64,000 nt of DNA from Bin80 sp965220365 (GTDB lineage: Bacteria; Bacteroidota; Rhodothermia; Rhodothermales; Bin80), in assembly GCA_965220365.1 (NCBI GenBank), contig OZ244823.1, forward strand, positions 2,790,001 to 2,854,000, read 5' to 3'. Below, in pieces: positions 43,458 to 53,798 of the stretch; the stretch's first letter is position 1; each line of letters opens with the position of its first letter. Made by a program: the position numbers and the translations under genes. Below the pieces are notes generated by a model. It saw only the letters and a program-made list of their open reading frames with translations, did no database searches and was not told the DNA's origin.

Positions 43458-44474
43458 TCACTGGCTGCTTCGTCTTTGCTCTGCAATGGAAGCGGCCTGG
43501 AGTACAGCTTGGACCATGCTCCCCTCATTGGCCTGATTCTTCCCTGCAATATCAAACGCAGTCCCATGGTCCGGGGAGGTGCGTACGATGGGCAATCCTG
43601 CTGTGAAATTCACGCCATTTCCAAATGAAAGGATCTTGAATGGAGCCAATCCCTGGTCATGGTACATGGCCAGAACACAATCGTATCCGCAATATTGTCC
43701 GCTCCCAAAAAAGCCATCCGCCGGGAATGGTCCCAGTGCAATAATGCCGCGATTTCCGGCATCCTTGATGGCTTTGATAATCACTTCCTCCTCTTCGCTG
43801 CCAAGCACACCATTTTCTCCGGCATGTGGATTGAGTCCAAGGACGGCGATCTTGGGCTGTAAAATTCCAAAATCTCGAATCAGAGATAATCGTACACGTT
43901 TGAGCTTTGCGACAAGCCCGTTGATCGTCAGCCTTTCTGATACCTGCTTCAGGGCAATGTGCCCGGTAGCCAAGCTGATGCGCAGCTCTCTGGACACCAT
44001 CATCATGACCTGATCCTTGACCTTTGTCTTCTTGGCCAGATACTCTGTATGCCCTGGAAAATTATAGCCAGCACGAACAATTGCCAGCTTTGAAATTGGC
44101 CCGGTAACCAGCGCACTCACCTTTTTCTGCTTCGCAAGGCGGATGCCCTCATCTACGGCATTCATTGCCATGCTGCCAGCTCCAGGAGTCAGTTTTCCCA
44201 TCTCGACCGCCCCCCCCTGGCCCTCGCTCGTATCTACAATTCGGATGCCACGCTTGGGAAGAGGGGCAGTCATATTTTCGATGAAAGCAGGCGGCCGCCT
44301 GCCCAAAGCCCTCGCATGAACCTTCAAAACCTTCTTTGCCCCAATGACCACCGGCTCTATCCGCTTCATTATCAGCGGGTCATCCAGACACTTCAACACC
44401 ACTTCAGGACCAATCCCATTTGGGTCGCCCAGCGTAATGGCAATGCGCGTGCGCTCTTTAGAGTCCGCAGTCAA
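43458..44474 (-). CDS. pdxA: 4-hydroxythreonine-4-phosphate dehydrogenase
   Basis: PdxA oxidises 4-phosphohydroxy-L-threonine in the DXP-dependent route to pyridoxal phosphate. The 338-residue product has ITLGDPNGIGPEVVLK, FPGHTEYLA, LGLNPHAGENGVLG, MYHDQGLAPFK and RTSPDHGTAFDIAGK, which carry the conserved metal-binding His residues. The start is a TTG at 44474, five bases after the pepA stop region begins; no ATG precedes the conserved core. It lies within the nrnA-pepA-pdxA operon; PdxJ is not in the window. Confidence 0.95.
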   Translation of the reverse strand: MTADSKERTRIAITLGDPNGIGPEVVLKCLDDPLIMKRIEPVVIGAKKVLKVHARALGRRPPAFIENMTAPLPKRGIRIVDTSEGQGGAVEMGKLTPGAGSMAMNAVDEGIRLAKQKKVSALVTGPISKLAIVRAGYNFPGHTEYLAKKTKVKDQVMMMVSRELRISLATGHIALKQVSERLTINGLVAKLKRVRLSLIRDFGILQPKIAVLGLNPHAGENGVLGSEEEEVIIKAIKDAGNRGIIALGPFPADGFFGSGQYCGYDCVLAMYHDQGLAPFKILSFGNGVNFTAGLPIVRTSPDHGTAFDIAGKNQANEGSMVQAVLQAASIAEQRRSSQ

Positions 44475-44478
44475 GGAT

Positions 44479-45978
44479 CTAACGCTTCTTTGGGTGTGCG
44501 TAATCGCGAATGAATTCGGTCAATAGCCGAACCCCGAAGCCCGTCCCTCCAGCTGGTCTATATGGCAATTCGGACTTCAGAAATGATGGACCTGCCATAT
44601 CAATGTGAACCCACGGATAGTCAACAAAATTTTCGAGGAATTTTGCAGCGGTAATGCTCCCCGCTTCGCGGTTACCGATATTTTTGATATCTGCAACATC
44701 GCTCTTGAGCGCCTCCGCATAATGGGCATGCATCGGCATCGGATGTAAAAGATCTCCACTGCGCTCCGCTGCTTCCATCACCGGCTCCAGGCGTTCACTT
44801 GCCCCCGAATCCTCTCGGGTCATGACGGCAGCAACCTGGCTTCCTAGTGCGACAACCTGTGCACCGGTAAGCGTGGCGAGATCAAACACGATTTCCGGCC
44901 GGTACAGCTTTGCATAAGAGAGTGCATCTGCAAGAATCAGCCGCCCTTCTGCATCCGTATTCAGTACCTCGACAGTCATCCCTGAATGCATTCGCAGTAC
45001 GTCTCCAGGAACATAGGCATCCTGTCCTGGTCGGTTATCTGTTGCTGGAATCAGGCCAATCACATACAATGGAACATCCAAGCGGGCGATCGCCTCCATG
45101 GCACCGATTACGGCAGCAGCACCTGCCATATCAGCTTTCATGTGATCCATGGAGTTCTTTGTCGGCTTGAGAGACAGTCCGCCCGTATCAAAAACGATTC
45201 CTTTGCCGATCAGCACAACCGGCCGGGAGTTCCCCGCTTTACTGGGCTTCCACGTCATTTCAATCATGACGGGTGGCTCAAGACTGCCACGGTTTACCCC
45301 CAGCAATCCTCCCATTTTCTCCTTCTCAATGTCCGACTTATCCCAGACCGACACTTCATAGCCGTATTTACGACCGAAGCGCTCAACAACCTTCCCGAGT
45401 AGGGTTGGGGTTTTATCGTGTGGAGACAGATTAACCAAGTCGCGTGCGGTAATCGTTGCTTCGGCTTCAATTCGTCCACGCTCTGCTCCCCGTCTGGCCG
45501 ATTTTTCATCACGACCCGCATGCAAGACGAGTCGTTCCGTAATAGTTCGTTCCTCATTGGGCCGTGTCTTGTAACGGTCGTATTCATAAGAGGAGAGCAT
45601 GTATCCCTCTACTAGGGATTGCCCCGTCGCCTCGGAGTCAAGCTGTGAGTCAGGTAGACATAAAGCAACGGTGGTCGCTTTGGTCTTCATTGCCATATGT
45701 GCGCCCGCCGCGGCCGCCCTGCGAAGCGCTTCACGATCAATATTCTCCGGATATCCCAGCCCGACGACCGCAACCCTACGGGCACGACCAGAAGCAGGAT
45801 AGCATAAAAGAGTTTCTTCGAGATCACCCTCAAAATCGATCAGCGCAGCATTGAGTGCATCTCCAACTGGTCCGCCAATCTGTGCTGCACGAGCTCGTGC
45901 AAGCGAGCGTCCAACCGGAATGATGAGCAGATCTACATCCAAATCCTGGAGACTAAGTGTGGTGACAGAAACTTTCAT
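44479..45978 (-). CDS. pepA: Leucyl aminopeptidase (M17)
   Basis: This cytosolic two-metal aminopeptidase removes N-terminal residues from peptides. The catalytic C-terminal domain has GKGIVFDTGGLSLKP, MKADMAGAAAVIGAM and the M17 signature NTDAEGRLILADALSY. The N-terminal ~170 residues form the macro-like domain. At 499 residues it is full length. Its ATG overlaps the nrnA stop codon (ATGA), and pdxA starts 4 bp after its stop. Confidence 0.96.
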   Translation of the reverse strand: MKVSVTTLSLQDLDVDLLIIPVGRSLARARAAQIGGPVGDALNAALIDFEGDLEETLLCYPASGRARRVAVVGLGYPENIDREALRRAAAAGAHMAMKTKATTVALCLPDSQLDSEATGQSLVEGYMLSSYEYDRYKTRPNEERTITERLVLHAGRDEKSARRGAERGRIEAEATITARDLVNLSPHDKTPTLLGKVVERFGRKYGYEVSVWDKSDIEKEKMGGLLGVNRGSLEPPVMIEMTWKPSKAGNSRPVVLIGKGIVFDTGGLSLKPTKNSMDHMKADMAGAAAVIGAMEAIARLDVPLYVIGLIPATDNRPGQDAYVPGDVLRMHSGMTVEVLNTDAEGRLILADALSYAKLYRPEIVFDLATLTGAQVVALGSQVAAVMTREDSGASERLEPVMEAAERSGDLLHPMPMHAHYAEALKSDVADIKNIGNREAGSITAAKFLENFVDYPWVHIDMAGPSFLKSELPYRPAGGTGFGVRLLTEFIRDYAHPKKR

Positions 45979-47024
45979 TGTTTTGGGCTGGATAGTGCTT
46001 TTAGATAGGCTTGATCTTCTTCTGCCAGAGCCATGACATCTTCTTCTTCAAACAAGCCAGGGATCCCCTCGAGAACGACCTTGACCGCCTCCCTGATCGG
46101 GCGTCGAATGAATGCCCCTGCTGCATTCTGATGCCCACCACCACCATACATTTGCGCCCAGGTATCCATTCGATGGCCGCCTTTGGATCGAAAACTCACC
46201 TTCACACCTCGTTTCGTTTCCGTGAAAATGAGTGTAATACGGACCCCCGCAATAGACATCATCATATCCGAAAATCCATGGATCTCATCATACCCTACCC
46301 CAGCCGTCTCGAGCATGTGTCTGGTGACTGTGATATACGCCAGTTCTCCCTCGTATAAAAAAGTTAGTCCCTGAAATACCATCGAAACTAGGCGAGGCCA
46401 AGCAGGGCTATGGTTCTCGTAGACCCCGGCATAGACCTCCGAGGGCGAGTAGCTTCCACGTTCAAGCAAATCTGCTGCCATTCTGTGCACCTTCGGAGTT
46501 ACCGAAGAAAACCGGAACGAACCTGTATCCGTCATGACTGCAGTATACAGCGCCGTAGCCATGTCTGAATCAATCAAATCCCGATCATAGGTGCAAATCA
46601 AATCATAAATCAATTCCCCGGTCGCGGCTGCATCCTCATCGCGCACCATCCAGGTAAACCAAGACTCCGGTTCCGTGTGGTGATCTACCAGTAATACGGG
46701 CCCCTTGTAGAGATCCAGGGCCCGGTCCACAGTTTTCCCTAACCGGTTTTTTGAATTTGTATCTACCACAATAAAAAGATCCGCCTGGGCAACCGAATTC
46801 AAATTTTTCAGGGTATTCCCGGTTCGTATCACCTCTGAACCTAGCATCCACTCCAGACTAGGTGGAACAGGATCAGAATTAAACAACACTACTTCTTTAC
46901 CCAGACGCTCAAGAAACCTACCAAGCGCGATCTGTGAGCCGATTGCGTCCCCATCAGGGCGCTGGTGAGTTGTAATCACAAAACGATGATGGCCAAGTAG
47001 TACCTCTAAAATGTCTTTTAACAT
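45975..47024 (-). CDS. nrnA: DHH/DHHA1 phosphoesterase, NrnA-like
   Basis: NrnA-type enzymes degrade oligoribonucleotides or pAp using Mn2+. The N-terminal DHH domain has VITTHQRPDGDAIGSQ, VVDTNSKNR and VDHHTEPESWF. The DHHA1 domain carries GGGGHQNAAGAFIRRP near the C-terminus. The length of 349 residues is usual. Whether the substrate is nanoRNA, pAp or a cyclic dinucleotide breakdown product cannot be decided from sequence. It is the first gene of the operon, with ~200 bp of non-coding DNA upstream (47025-47223) that presumably holds the promoter. Confidence 0.9.
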   Translation of the reverse strand: MLKDILEVLLGHHRFVITTHQRPDGDAIGSQIALGRFLERLGKEVVLFNSDPVPPSLEWMLGSEVIRTGNTLKNLNSVAQADLFIVVDTNSKNRLGKTVDRALDLYKGPVLLVDHHTEPESWFTWMVRDEDAAATGELIYDLICTYDRDLIDSDMATALYTAVMTDTGSFRFSSVTPKVHRMAADLLERGSYSPSEVYAGVYENHSPAWPRLVSMVFQGLTFLYEGELAYITVTRHMLETAGVGYDEIHGFSDMMMSIAGVRITLIFTETKRGVKVSFRSKGGHRMDTWAQMYGGGGHQNAAGAFIRRPIREAVKVVLEGIPGLFEEEDVMALAEEDQAYLKALSSPKQ

Positions 47025-47223
47025 GGCATCAACAGATGTCGCAGTCGGAACCAGAAGTTTCGTTCGTACCCTCCATTAACGGCAACCTCCGCCAGTAGAG
47101 TGCGACGCACCGGTGACCACCCACAGAACTTTACTATAAACCCTCGGTGATCCTTAGGTAAAAAACCTTAATACGGCCCCTTAAACAGAAATTCTTGCGA
47201 CTTGTTCGATGGGTCCAGTGTTG

Positions 47224-48525
47224 CTATATGGAAAGCCATGCTTCCGTCTGGCGGGGGAGTACCGATTCTGGCGAGATTGACTCTGCAAGTAGGGCCCGAC
47301 TGATCCGCTCCATACGCGCCCCCTGTGAGCCCTTGACCAGAATCACATCTCCCGACTCCGGTTGATAGATTTTCCCACAATTTAGTTCGTGCTCGAACTC
47401 CCTTGAATCAGAAAGACAATGCATTCGCCGCCTCAGCGCTGCAGGCAATTCTTCCGCCGCCGTCTGCATTCGAGGACCACATCCATAGATTAGGTCTGCA
47501 TCCTGGATCGCCTTTTGCAAAACCGCCTTGTGCGCCTCACGCTCCGTTGTACCAAGCTCTAGCATGTCACCGAGAAAGGCAATACGCCTTTGAGCAGTTT
47601 GCTGACGCAATACATCCAGCGCAACCTTTACAGCGTCTGGACTGGCATTATAGGAGTCGTCAATTAAAGTAGAGCCATTTTTCCCAGGAAGAGGATTAAG
47701 ACGTCCTTTTTCAGGTTTCAGTCTGCACAGAGCTTCATTAATTGTTTTTGGGGGCAGTCTGACTGCGGTTCCAACTGCAAATGCAGCCAGTAGGATGTAG
47801 ATGACATGTTCACCCAATAAGGGAACTTCGGCAGTAATTTCACGGGGCGTTATATCCGCATCAGCAGCCATCCCATACAGTAGATGTCTGCCTTTGCATT
47901 CCGCGATCATTGCCCGCGTACGTGGATCATCCGCATTCAGGCAGGCAATCCCCGTGGCATCAAGTGCCCGAACCAATTCACCCTTTTCCCGCTGAACCCC
48001 CTCGATTGAGCCTAACATCTCCAGATGGACGCCCCGCACATTCGTCACAATGGAAATATCCGGCTTGAAGTACCGGCAGATCTCTTTCAGATCTCCCTTC
48101 TTTGCCGCTCCCATTTCAAGGACTAGGTACGTATTGGTCTCAAGGTCACTGTTTGCTAAGGTGAGGGATAACCCCAATACTGTATTGAGATTGCCAACCG
48201 AGGAGACCACGGGACCTGCGGTCCGTAACACCTGTGTCACAGCCTTTCGTGTGGTGGTCTTACCCATTGAGCCGGTAATCGCAATCACTCGCGCATCTGC
48301 ATGCTTGACTTTGCTACGTGCAACTTTCGCGATATGCGAGATCGTGTCCGGGACGATATTCAGCCTATTCTCATTTACCCCCTCAATCGCCCGCTCCACA
48401 ATCGCCTTTGAAGCACCTCTTCTGAACGCCTCCTGTACAAAATCATGCCCATCATAGCGTTCTCCCTTGATTGCGATATACGTATCCCCCTCTCTTAATG
48501 TCCGGGTATCAATCGAAAACGGCAT
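47224..48525 (-). CDS. murF: UDP-N-acetylmuramoyl-tripeptide--D-Ala-D-Ala ligase
   Basis: MurF adds D-Ala-D-Ala to the UDP-MurNAc tripeptide. The ATP loop ITGSMGKTTT is at 83-92. SVGNLNTVLGLSLTL, LEMGAAKKGDL, LNADDPRT and LIDDSYNASPDAV are the family's conserved segments. At 433 residues it is slightly short: the protein starts right at the FSIDTRTLREGD motif, so the usual ~20 preceding residues are missing. Its ATG overlaps the ddl stop codon in a TAATG junction. Having ddl directly upstream makes sense because Ddl makes MurF's dipeptide substrate. Confidence 0.95.
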   Translation of the reverse strand: MPFSIDTRTLREGDTYIAIKGERYDGHDFVQEAFRRGASKAIVERAIEGVNENRLNIVPDTISHIAKVARSKVKHADARVIAITGSMGKTTTRKAVTQVLRTAGPVVSSVGNLNTVLGLSLTLANSDLETNTYLVLEMGAAKKGDLKEICRYFKPDISIVTNVRGVHLEMLGSIEGVQREKGELVRALDATGIACLNADDPRTRAMIAECKGRHLLYGMAADADITPREITAEVPLLGEHVIYILLAAFAVGTAVRLPPKTINEALCRLKPEKGRLNPLPGKNGSTLIDDSYNASPDAVKVALDVLRQQTAQRRIAFLGDMLELGTTEREAHKAVLQKAIQDADLIYGCGPRMQTAAEELPAALRRRMHCLSDSREFEHELNCGKIYQPESGDVILVKGSQGARMERISRALLAESISPESVLPRQTEAWLSI

Positions 48526-49616
48526 TACCGACTGCGAATCAATTTTGAGCGCCGGTGATGGGTGACAAATGCATCCTGGATCAGGGCATCCACAAGGTCA
48601 GAAAACGACATCCCGGAATAATCCCAGAGCAATGGATACATGCTGACTGACGTAAACCCTGGGATGGTATTGACTTCATTGACCAGTACCCGATTATCTT
48701 TTTCAAGAAAAAAATCTACTCGGGCCATCCCGAAACAATCAAGAACCCGGCAGGCCTGCCGAGCCAAATCCTGCATGTGTGTCATGACTGCTTCTGGTAT
48801 CGGTGCTGGAATGATGATCTCGGTCCCGGATTCATCCTCATACTTTGCCTGATACGAGTAAAAGGAATGCGTTGTGGTTATCTCGCCGCAGACAGATACG
48901 TGAACTGGATTTCGGCCCAATACAGCGCATTCAATCTCACGCCCTGTAATCGCTTTTTCTACCAGCACCTTTCCATCATACTTGAACGCCTCTTCAATCG
49001 CCGATTGATATTCTATCAACGATTCTACACGGGAAATCCCAACGGAGGATCCTGTGTTTGCCGGTTTAACAAAGAGTGTTTTACCGAGCACCCTGGCCAG
49101 ATAGTCATAACTGGGAAGGTTAGTCTCTCCGTTATGGAGAACCCTGAAGTCTGGTACGGCGATCCCCGCCTCCCGTAATAGGCGCTTGGAAACGTCCTTA
49201 TCCATGCAAACGGATGAGCCGAGAATCCCCGCTCCCACATAGGGGACCTTGTACATCTGAAACAACCCCTGAATGGCCCCATCTTCCCCATTTGTGCCAT
49301 GCAGAACAGGAAATGCCACATCTACATGAACTGCATCCTGTGGGCTTTCAACCGTAGCCAATCCCCCATCCGGTTTCAAGAAGACCGACTCTCCCGGTGC
49401 CTGGAAGTCAATCTGTGGGGATGGCGTGCCCGAAAGAGTTGCGACACGAACCCATGTACCATCACGATCTATACGAACCAGCGTGACTACATAGCGTGTC
49501 GAATCTATGGCATGAAAGACATTCCGTGCCGATACCAGAGAAACTTCATGTTCAGCCGACTGACCTCCGTAAATAAGAACGAGGTGCAGTACGGAAGGAA
49601 TTTGTTGGAGTGTCAC
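48525..49616 (-). CDS. ddl: D-alanine--D-alanine ligase
   Basis: Ddl joins two D-Ala molecules with ATP. The 363-residue ATP-grasp protein has YGGQSAEHEVSLVSA at the N-terminus. VFPVLHGTNGEDGAIQG is replaced here by FPVLHGTNGEDGAIQGLFQ. Further family segments are VKPANTGSSVGISRV, RVDFFLEKDNRVLVNEVNTIPGFT and SMYPLLWDYSG. It overlaps pyrC upstream by 4 bp (ATGA) and murF downstream by 1 bp, so pyrC-ddl-murF are tightly coupled. Confidence 0.97.
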   Translation of the reverse strand: MTLQQIPSVLHLVLIYGGQSAEHEVSLVSARNVFHAIDSTRYVVTLVRIDRDGTWVRVATLSGTPSPQIDFQAPGESVFLKPDGGLATVESPQDAVHVDVAFPVLHGTNGEDGAIQGLFQMYKVPYVGAGILGSSVCMDKDVSKRLLREAGIAVPDFRVLHNGETNLPSYDYLARVLGKTLFVKPANTGSSVGISRVESLIEYQSAIEEAFKYDGKVLVEKAITGREIECAVLGRNPVHVSVCGEITTTHSFYSYQAKYEDESGTEIIIPAPIPEAVMTHMQDLARQACRVLDCFGMARVDFFLEKDNRVLVNEVNTIPGFTSVSMYPLLWDYSGMSFSDLVDALIQDAFVTHHRRSKLIRSR

Positions 49617-50899
49617 GGTTGATGCTCTACCAGTTGCCCTTTATTATAAATCGCCCAGGCGCGTCCGGTCATGGGCGAGCCTACGAATGGGGTATTCCGA
49701 CTCTTGGAGTGAATGTGTCTGGGCTCAAATACCCAATTGGTTGTCGCATCAAAGATTGTCAAATTCGCTTTTGCTCCCGCTTCAATCGCTGGAATATCAA
49801 GCCCAAGAATCTCACGCGGAGTAATGCAGAGTCGGTTTACAGCCTCGGCAACACTCAGGCGCTGAGTGGCGATCAGGTGCTGCCCCGTGAGTCCCCAGGC
49901 CGTTTCAAGCCCAATAATCCCAAATGGGGACGATACAAAGTCCGTTTCCTTCTCAAAAGCAGCATGTGGTGCATGATCTGTGCAAATCACATCCAGGGTT
50001 CCGTCACAAAGCCCGGCTCGAATTGCTTCTACATCCTCGGCCGTCCTGAGAGGCGGATGCATTTTGGTCTGCACATCAAAGCCAGACTCCTCAACCACTT
50101 CATCGGTCAATGAAAAATGATGTGTACATGCCTCTGCCGTCACATGGATTCCCCGTGCTTTCGCCTCCCGGATCATTGCCGTTGAACGTGCAGTCGATAC
50201 ATGTGCTACGTGTAGATGTCCCTCCGTCAATTCCGCCAACATGAGATCCCGCCCCAGCATTGACTCCTCTGAAAATGTTGGGATCGGTGTCAGCCCGAGG
50301 TTGGTGGATATGATCCCTTCATTCATCTGCCCTTTGGGACCCAGAGACAGGTCTTCCATATGATTAATGATCGGCTTACCGACAACTCTGGTGTATTCAA
50401 GTGCTCGGCGCATGAGGCTTCCGTTCTGAACCGGCGATCCGTCATCGCTGAATGCCACCGCTCCGGTGGCTGCCAGTTCAGCCATCTCAGATAAATCTTT
50501 CCCCTGCCGCCCCCGGGATACACAGGCAATCGGATGCACATCCACAGGTAATTCTTCTGCCCGCTTAATCAATGAATGAACGGCTTCCCTGTTATCTATT
50601 GGCGGATTTGTATTTGGCATACAGGCAACTGCCGTAAAGCCTCCAAAGGCAGCTGCTCGGCAGCCTGTTGTGATGGTCTCCTTGTGCTCTTGGCCGGGAT
50701 CCCGTAAGTGAACATGCATGTCCATCCACCCAGGGGAAATCATTCGTCCTTCTACTTCCAAAAGCCGCTCATCAGAGACTGTAAGCTTCGAGCCTACTTC
50801 TACAATCATGCCATTGCGAATACGTATGTCTGCGCGCCGACTTTTCCCTGTCAAGGGATTTAGGATTACTCCATTCTGAATGCAAAGATCTGGTGTCAT
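49613..50899 (-). CDS. pyrC: Dihydroorotase
   Basis: Dihydroorotase cyclises carbamoyl-aspartate in pyrimidine synthesis. The 428-residue amidohydrolase of the class I type has the zinc motif MDMHVHLRDPG (His62 and His64). FGGFTAVACMPNTNPP and the distal CTDHAPH supply further metal or catalytic residues. It heads the pyrC-ddl-murF run. The 442-bp region upstream is divergent to the response-regulator gene. Confidence 0.94.
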   Translation of the reverse strand: MTPDLCIQNGVILNPLTGKSRRADIRIRNGMIVEVGSKLTVSDERLLEVEGRMISPGWMDMHVHLRDPGQEHKETITTGCRAAAFGGFTAVACMPNTNPPIDNREAVHSLIKRAEELPVDVHPIACVSRGRQGKDLSEMAELAATGAVAFSDDGSPVQNGSLMRRALEYTRVVGKPIINHMEDLSLGPKGQMNEGIISTNLGLTPIPTFSEESMLGRDLMLAELTEGHLHVAHVSTARSTAMIREAKARGIHVTAEACTHHFSLTDEVVEESGFDVQTKMHPPLRTAEDVEAIRAGLCDGTLDVICTDHAPHAAFEKETDFVSSPFGIIGLETAWGLTGQHLIATQRLSVAEAVNRLCITPREILGLDIPAIEAGAKANLTIFDATTNWVFEPRHIHSKSRNTPFVGSPMTGRAWAIYNKGQLVEHQP

Positions 50900-51341
50900 T
50901 CACCGTCTAGTCTTGTAGGACATTCCACCTGATAGAACCGAAAAGATGCTCTGCAGGTGGTGGTGCAATTTAGGGATTTCTTGCTTCTACAAAACAATCG
51001 GGGGGGAATACACCTGTTCAAGCACAACCTATACACGCCAGAATGATCTGTGAACCTTGTAGAAGAACAACGATCTGACTTTTTATTACAACCCCAAACG
51101 GGCATGGCCTCAATGAATATAAGGGAAGCAGTACGTCGAATTCTGCTCCGGCTCCGTGTGCCGGTATATCTCCAGTCCGTCAAAATGTTTATGTCGAATG
51201 GAGACATAAGGGATCAGGATTCGCGTATGTGTTTCGTAAATTAGGGCGTGGTGCGGGAATTATGATCCCCTCCTCCTTCGTGATGAAGAGGTTGCCAGGG
51301 TTTATATGCATGGTCTTCGGAACTCATAATTTTATCTATAC
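50900..51341. other. Divergent intergenic region with no recognised gene
   Basis: This 442-bp region lies between the divergent pyrC and response-regulator starts and must hold both promoters. Small frames exist, including a 103-codon Cys/Arg-rich one on the minus strand (50896-51207). Its composition is not protein-like and no family is recognised. No tRNA, riboswitch or inverted-repeat operator was identified by eye. Confidence 0.6.
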
Positions 51342-52112
51342 ATGGTACAGAAATCTAAAGCAAAACACGAAACCAATATTCTTATCGTTGAAGACGAGGA
51401 AGATATCGCGGAAGTTATCGCTCATTTTCTTGGGGAGGTTGGCTATAATGTGGATATCGCCTACGATGGGCAGCAGGCTCTTAGAAAGGTACATCCATGG
51501 ACGGACTTGGTTCTCCTCGATGTTATGCTCCCTAAGATTGATGGATTTGAGGTATGCCAACAACTTCGATCAAAAGTCGAGACAGAGGAAATCCCCATCA
51601 TCTTCCTTACCGCAAAAGATGAAGATGAAGATCAGATCCGTGGGCTTATGTTGGGCGGGGACGATTACTTGACGAAACCCGTCTCGATGGAAGTTCTCCT
51701 CGCACGGATACAAGCCGGCCTGCGACGAGCTCAGATTGGAGAAGCTGAAACAATTACAGCCATGGAACTCACAATTTTTGCCAACGAATACCGGGCTGAA
51801 CTCCAAGGAATTGATCTTGGACTCACATTGACAGAGCTTGAGTTACTTAGCTTCCTCATCCGACATCCTCGACAGGCCTACCGCCGAAAAGAATTACTGG
51901 ATGTAATCTGGCCCGATTCCAAGATGGTGACACAGCGTACCGTAGATACGCATATGAAAAATCTGCGAGAGAAGCTGGGAGGCTTTGCCAAGTATATTGA
52001 AACCGTCCGAGGGGTCGGATATCGCTTTAATGATGCAATCTTCCATGAGGAGGGAAACAATAAAACTGACCAACCAAAAAGACCGAATGGTCTGGCCACT
52101 TCCTACTCGTAG
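51342..52112 (+). CDS. OmpR/PhoB-family response regulator
   Basis: The receiver domain (residues 12-130) has the acidic pocket VEDEED, phospho-acceptor Asp60 in LVLLDVMLP, the Thr in FLTAKDE and Lys in YLTKPVS. The C-terminal winged helix (LTLTELELLSFLIRHPRQAYRRKELLD, then VDTHMKNLREKLG and VRGVGYRF) binds DNA. The 256-residue length is normal. It overlaps the downstream histidine kinase gene, so the pair forms a two-component system. The stimulus and regulon are unknown. Confidence 0.95.
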   Translation: MVQKSKAKHETNILIVEDEEDIAEVIAHFLGEVGYNVDIAYDGQQALRKVHPWTDLVLLDVMLPKIDGFEVCQQLRSKVETEEIPIIFLTAKDEDEDQIRGLMLGGDDYLTKPVSMEVLLARIQAGLRRAQIGEAETITAMELTIFANEYRAELQGIDLGLTLTELELLSFLIRHPRQAYRRKELLDVIWPDSKMVTQRTVDTHMKNLREKLGGFAKYIETVRGVGYRFNDAIFHEEGNNKTDQPKRPNGLATSYS

Positions 52113-53544
52113 ATGGGGATTCCCAGCCCGGGCTCCCACGCGAACGTGGATGTTTCTTACGTTCGCACTTTTTGTGGGACTTGCTGCCGGCGGTGTTGCC
52201 TTCTATTTAACTCTGAATTTGAGTGACCGCATCCGCAGGGCTGCCCATAAGAGCCACCTCGTGGATACGGAGCACCTTGCTTCGCTCATCTTGTCCACAG
52301 AGGATCTAGCCTCTAAAGTACCCGGGGACTGGATTGAAAGCCTAGATCCCACAGCTGCTGCGGTTCTGCAACTCAATGATCTATACATTTTTATTGGATA
52401 CAATGATTCTCTGTACTGGAAAAATGCTTCCTTAGAGGACACTGCCATCCTTGATATCCTCTCTCGTACCTCCGCTGAAGAACCTTTTTTTGATGTAGTT
52501 ACCATCGAAAATGGGCAGAGAATCAAAATCGGAGCCATTCGGCAGGACGAGGTTGTTATTGGACTGGTGCGGCCTGTGAGTGCTCTGTATATTTTGTCGG
52601 CAGGTATGCGAAACCGCATGATTGCAGGAATTGGGCTCGCATTATTTATGGCCATGATCGGTGCCTGGATTTCCTCCAATCAGGTTACAAAGCCGCTGCG
52701 AACGATTATGAAGACTTCCCGACAAATCGTTGCAGGTGAATACGGTACCCCAATCAGGGTCTCCTCCAGAGCTTCAGAATTTCAGGATCTAGGACATAAC
52801 CTTGAGTACATGTCAAGGATCTATACGAAAAAGATTCATGAATTGGAAGATGTTACAAAGCTGCAGCGTGAGTTTATCAGCAACATGGCTCATGAAGTTC
52901 GTAACCCCATCTTTGCGATTGCTGGCTTCCTAGAAGCTCTGGGATCTCCAAAACTCTCGGAAAAACATCGTCGGAGATATTCTGCGAAAGGATTGCAAAA
53001 TTTAAAACGGCTCAATAACCTGTTTGGCGCTCTTATAGACATAGCGAAACTTGAAAATCGTGATCAGCCGCTGAACATATCGAGATGCAACCTGTCCACA
53101 CTCGCACTTGATGCAAAAGAGATACTGAGCTATCAGGCTCAGAAAAAAGACCTGAAGCTGGAGCTTGATGGGCGGGATATCTGGGTCCAGGCAGATGAAG
53201 ATCAGATTCGACAAGTTTTTCTAAACTTGATTCACAATGCGATTCGATACAGCATGTCTGGAACGGTTCGCTGCCATTTTCACAAGCGTCTGGACAAAGT
53301 ACGCGTGATAGTAATTGATGATGGTCAGGGAATACCAGAAAACCATTTGAATCTGATTTTTGAACGCTTTCATCGGGTTGACCGCTCGCGTGCTCGACAA
53401 GATGGCGGAGCTGGATTGGGACTAGCCATCGTGAAACAAATTCTGCAGAAACATGGGACATCAATCCATGTGGAGAGTGCTGTTGGACAAGGATCCTGCT
53501 TCCGGTTTGATTTGCCTCTGTCACCTGAGGAGTCTGAATCCTGA
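52087..53544 (+). CDS. Membrane sensor histidine kinase
   Basis: The kinase has two membrane spans (around residues 22-43 and 177-200) enclosing a ~130-residue periplasmic sensor. A HAMP linker (SNQVTKPLRTIMKTSRQIVAGEYGTPI) follows, then the H-box SNMAHEVRNPIFAIAGF with phospho-acceptor His269. The catalytic domain shows the N-box LIHNAIRYS, the G1 DDGQGIPE and the G2 GGAGLGLAIV. The start is uncertain: ATG 52087 gives a short cytoplasmic lead and a 26-bp overlap with the response regulator; 52045 and 52033 are alternatives. The ligand is unknown. Confidence 0.92.
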   Translation: MVWPLPTRRWGFPARAPTRTWMFLTFALFVGLAAGGVAFYLTLNLSDRIRRAAHKSHLVDTEHLASLILSTEDLASKVPGDWIESLDPTAAAVLQLNDLYIFIGYNDSLYWKNASLEDTAILDILSRTSAEEPFFDVVTIENGQRIKIGAIRQDEVVIGLVRPVSALYILSAGMRNRMIAGIGLALFMAMIGAWISSNQVTKPLRTIMKTSRQIVAGEYGTPIRVSSRASEFQDLGHNLEYMSRIYTKKIHELEDVTKLQREFISNMAHEVRNPIFAIAGFLEALGSPKLSEKHRRRYSAKGLQNLKRLNNLFGALIDIAKLENRDQPLNISRCNLSTLALDAKEILSYQAQKKDLKLELDGRDIWVQADEDQIRQVFLNLIHNAIRYSMSGTVRCHFHKRLDKVRVIVIDDGQGIPENHLNLIFERFHRVDRSRARQDGGAGLGLAIVKQILQKHGTSIHVESAVGQGSCFRFDLPLSPEESES

Positions 53545-53798
53545 GGAACTATTGGTAAATAGAGAAGTAGCACCGGGCCGGAACTCGCTCGCACATCTTC
53601 CATCCTGAACCTAGGCGTTGCCACGGGTGGACATCCCGTTGCTGCATGAGAGGTTTTTTGTTATCTTGAGTAGTTGCCACGTTTCGAGGGGGGGTGAAAT
53701 ACGTAAAAATCCACAAGGACAAAAGATCTCTGCGTGCGCCTGATGCGTGCGCCTGATGGGTGACATGCTTCTCGTTATTGAGTTTTTTATGCAAAGAA

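Noticed and set aside
50896..51207. A 103-codon minus-strand ORF upstream of pyrC
   Set aside because: Cys/Arg-rich sequence with no protein-like pattern, located in the divergent promoter region.
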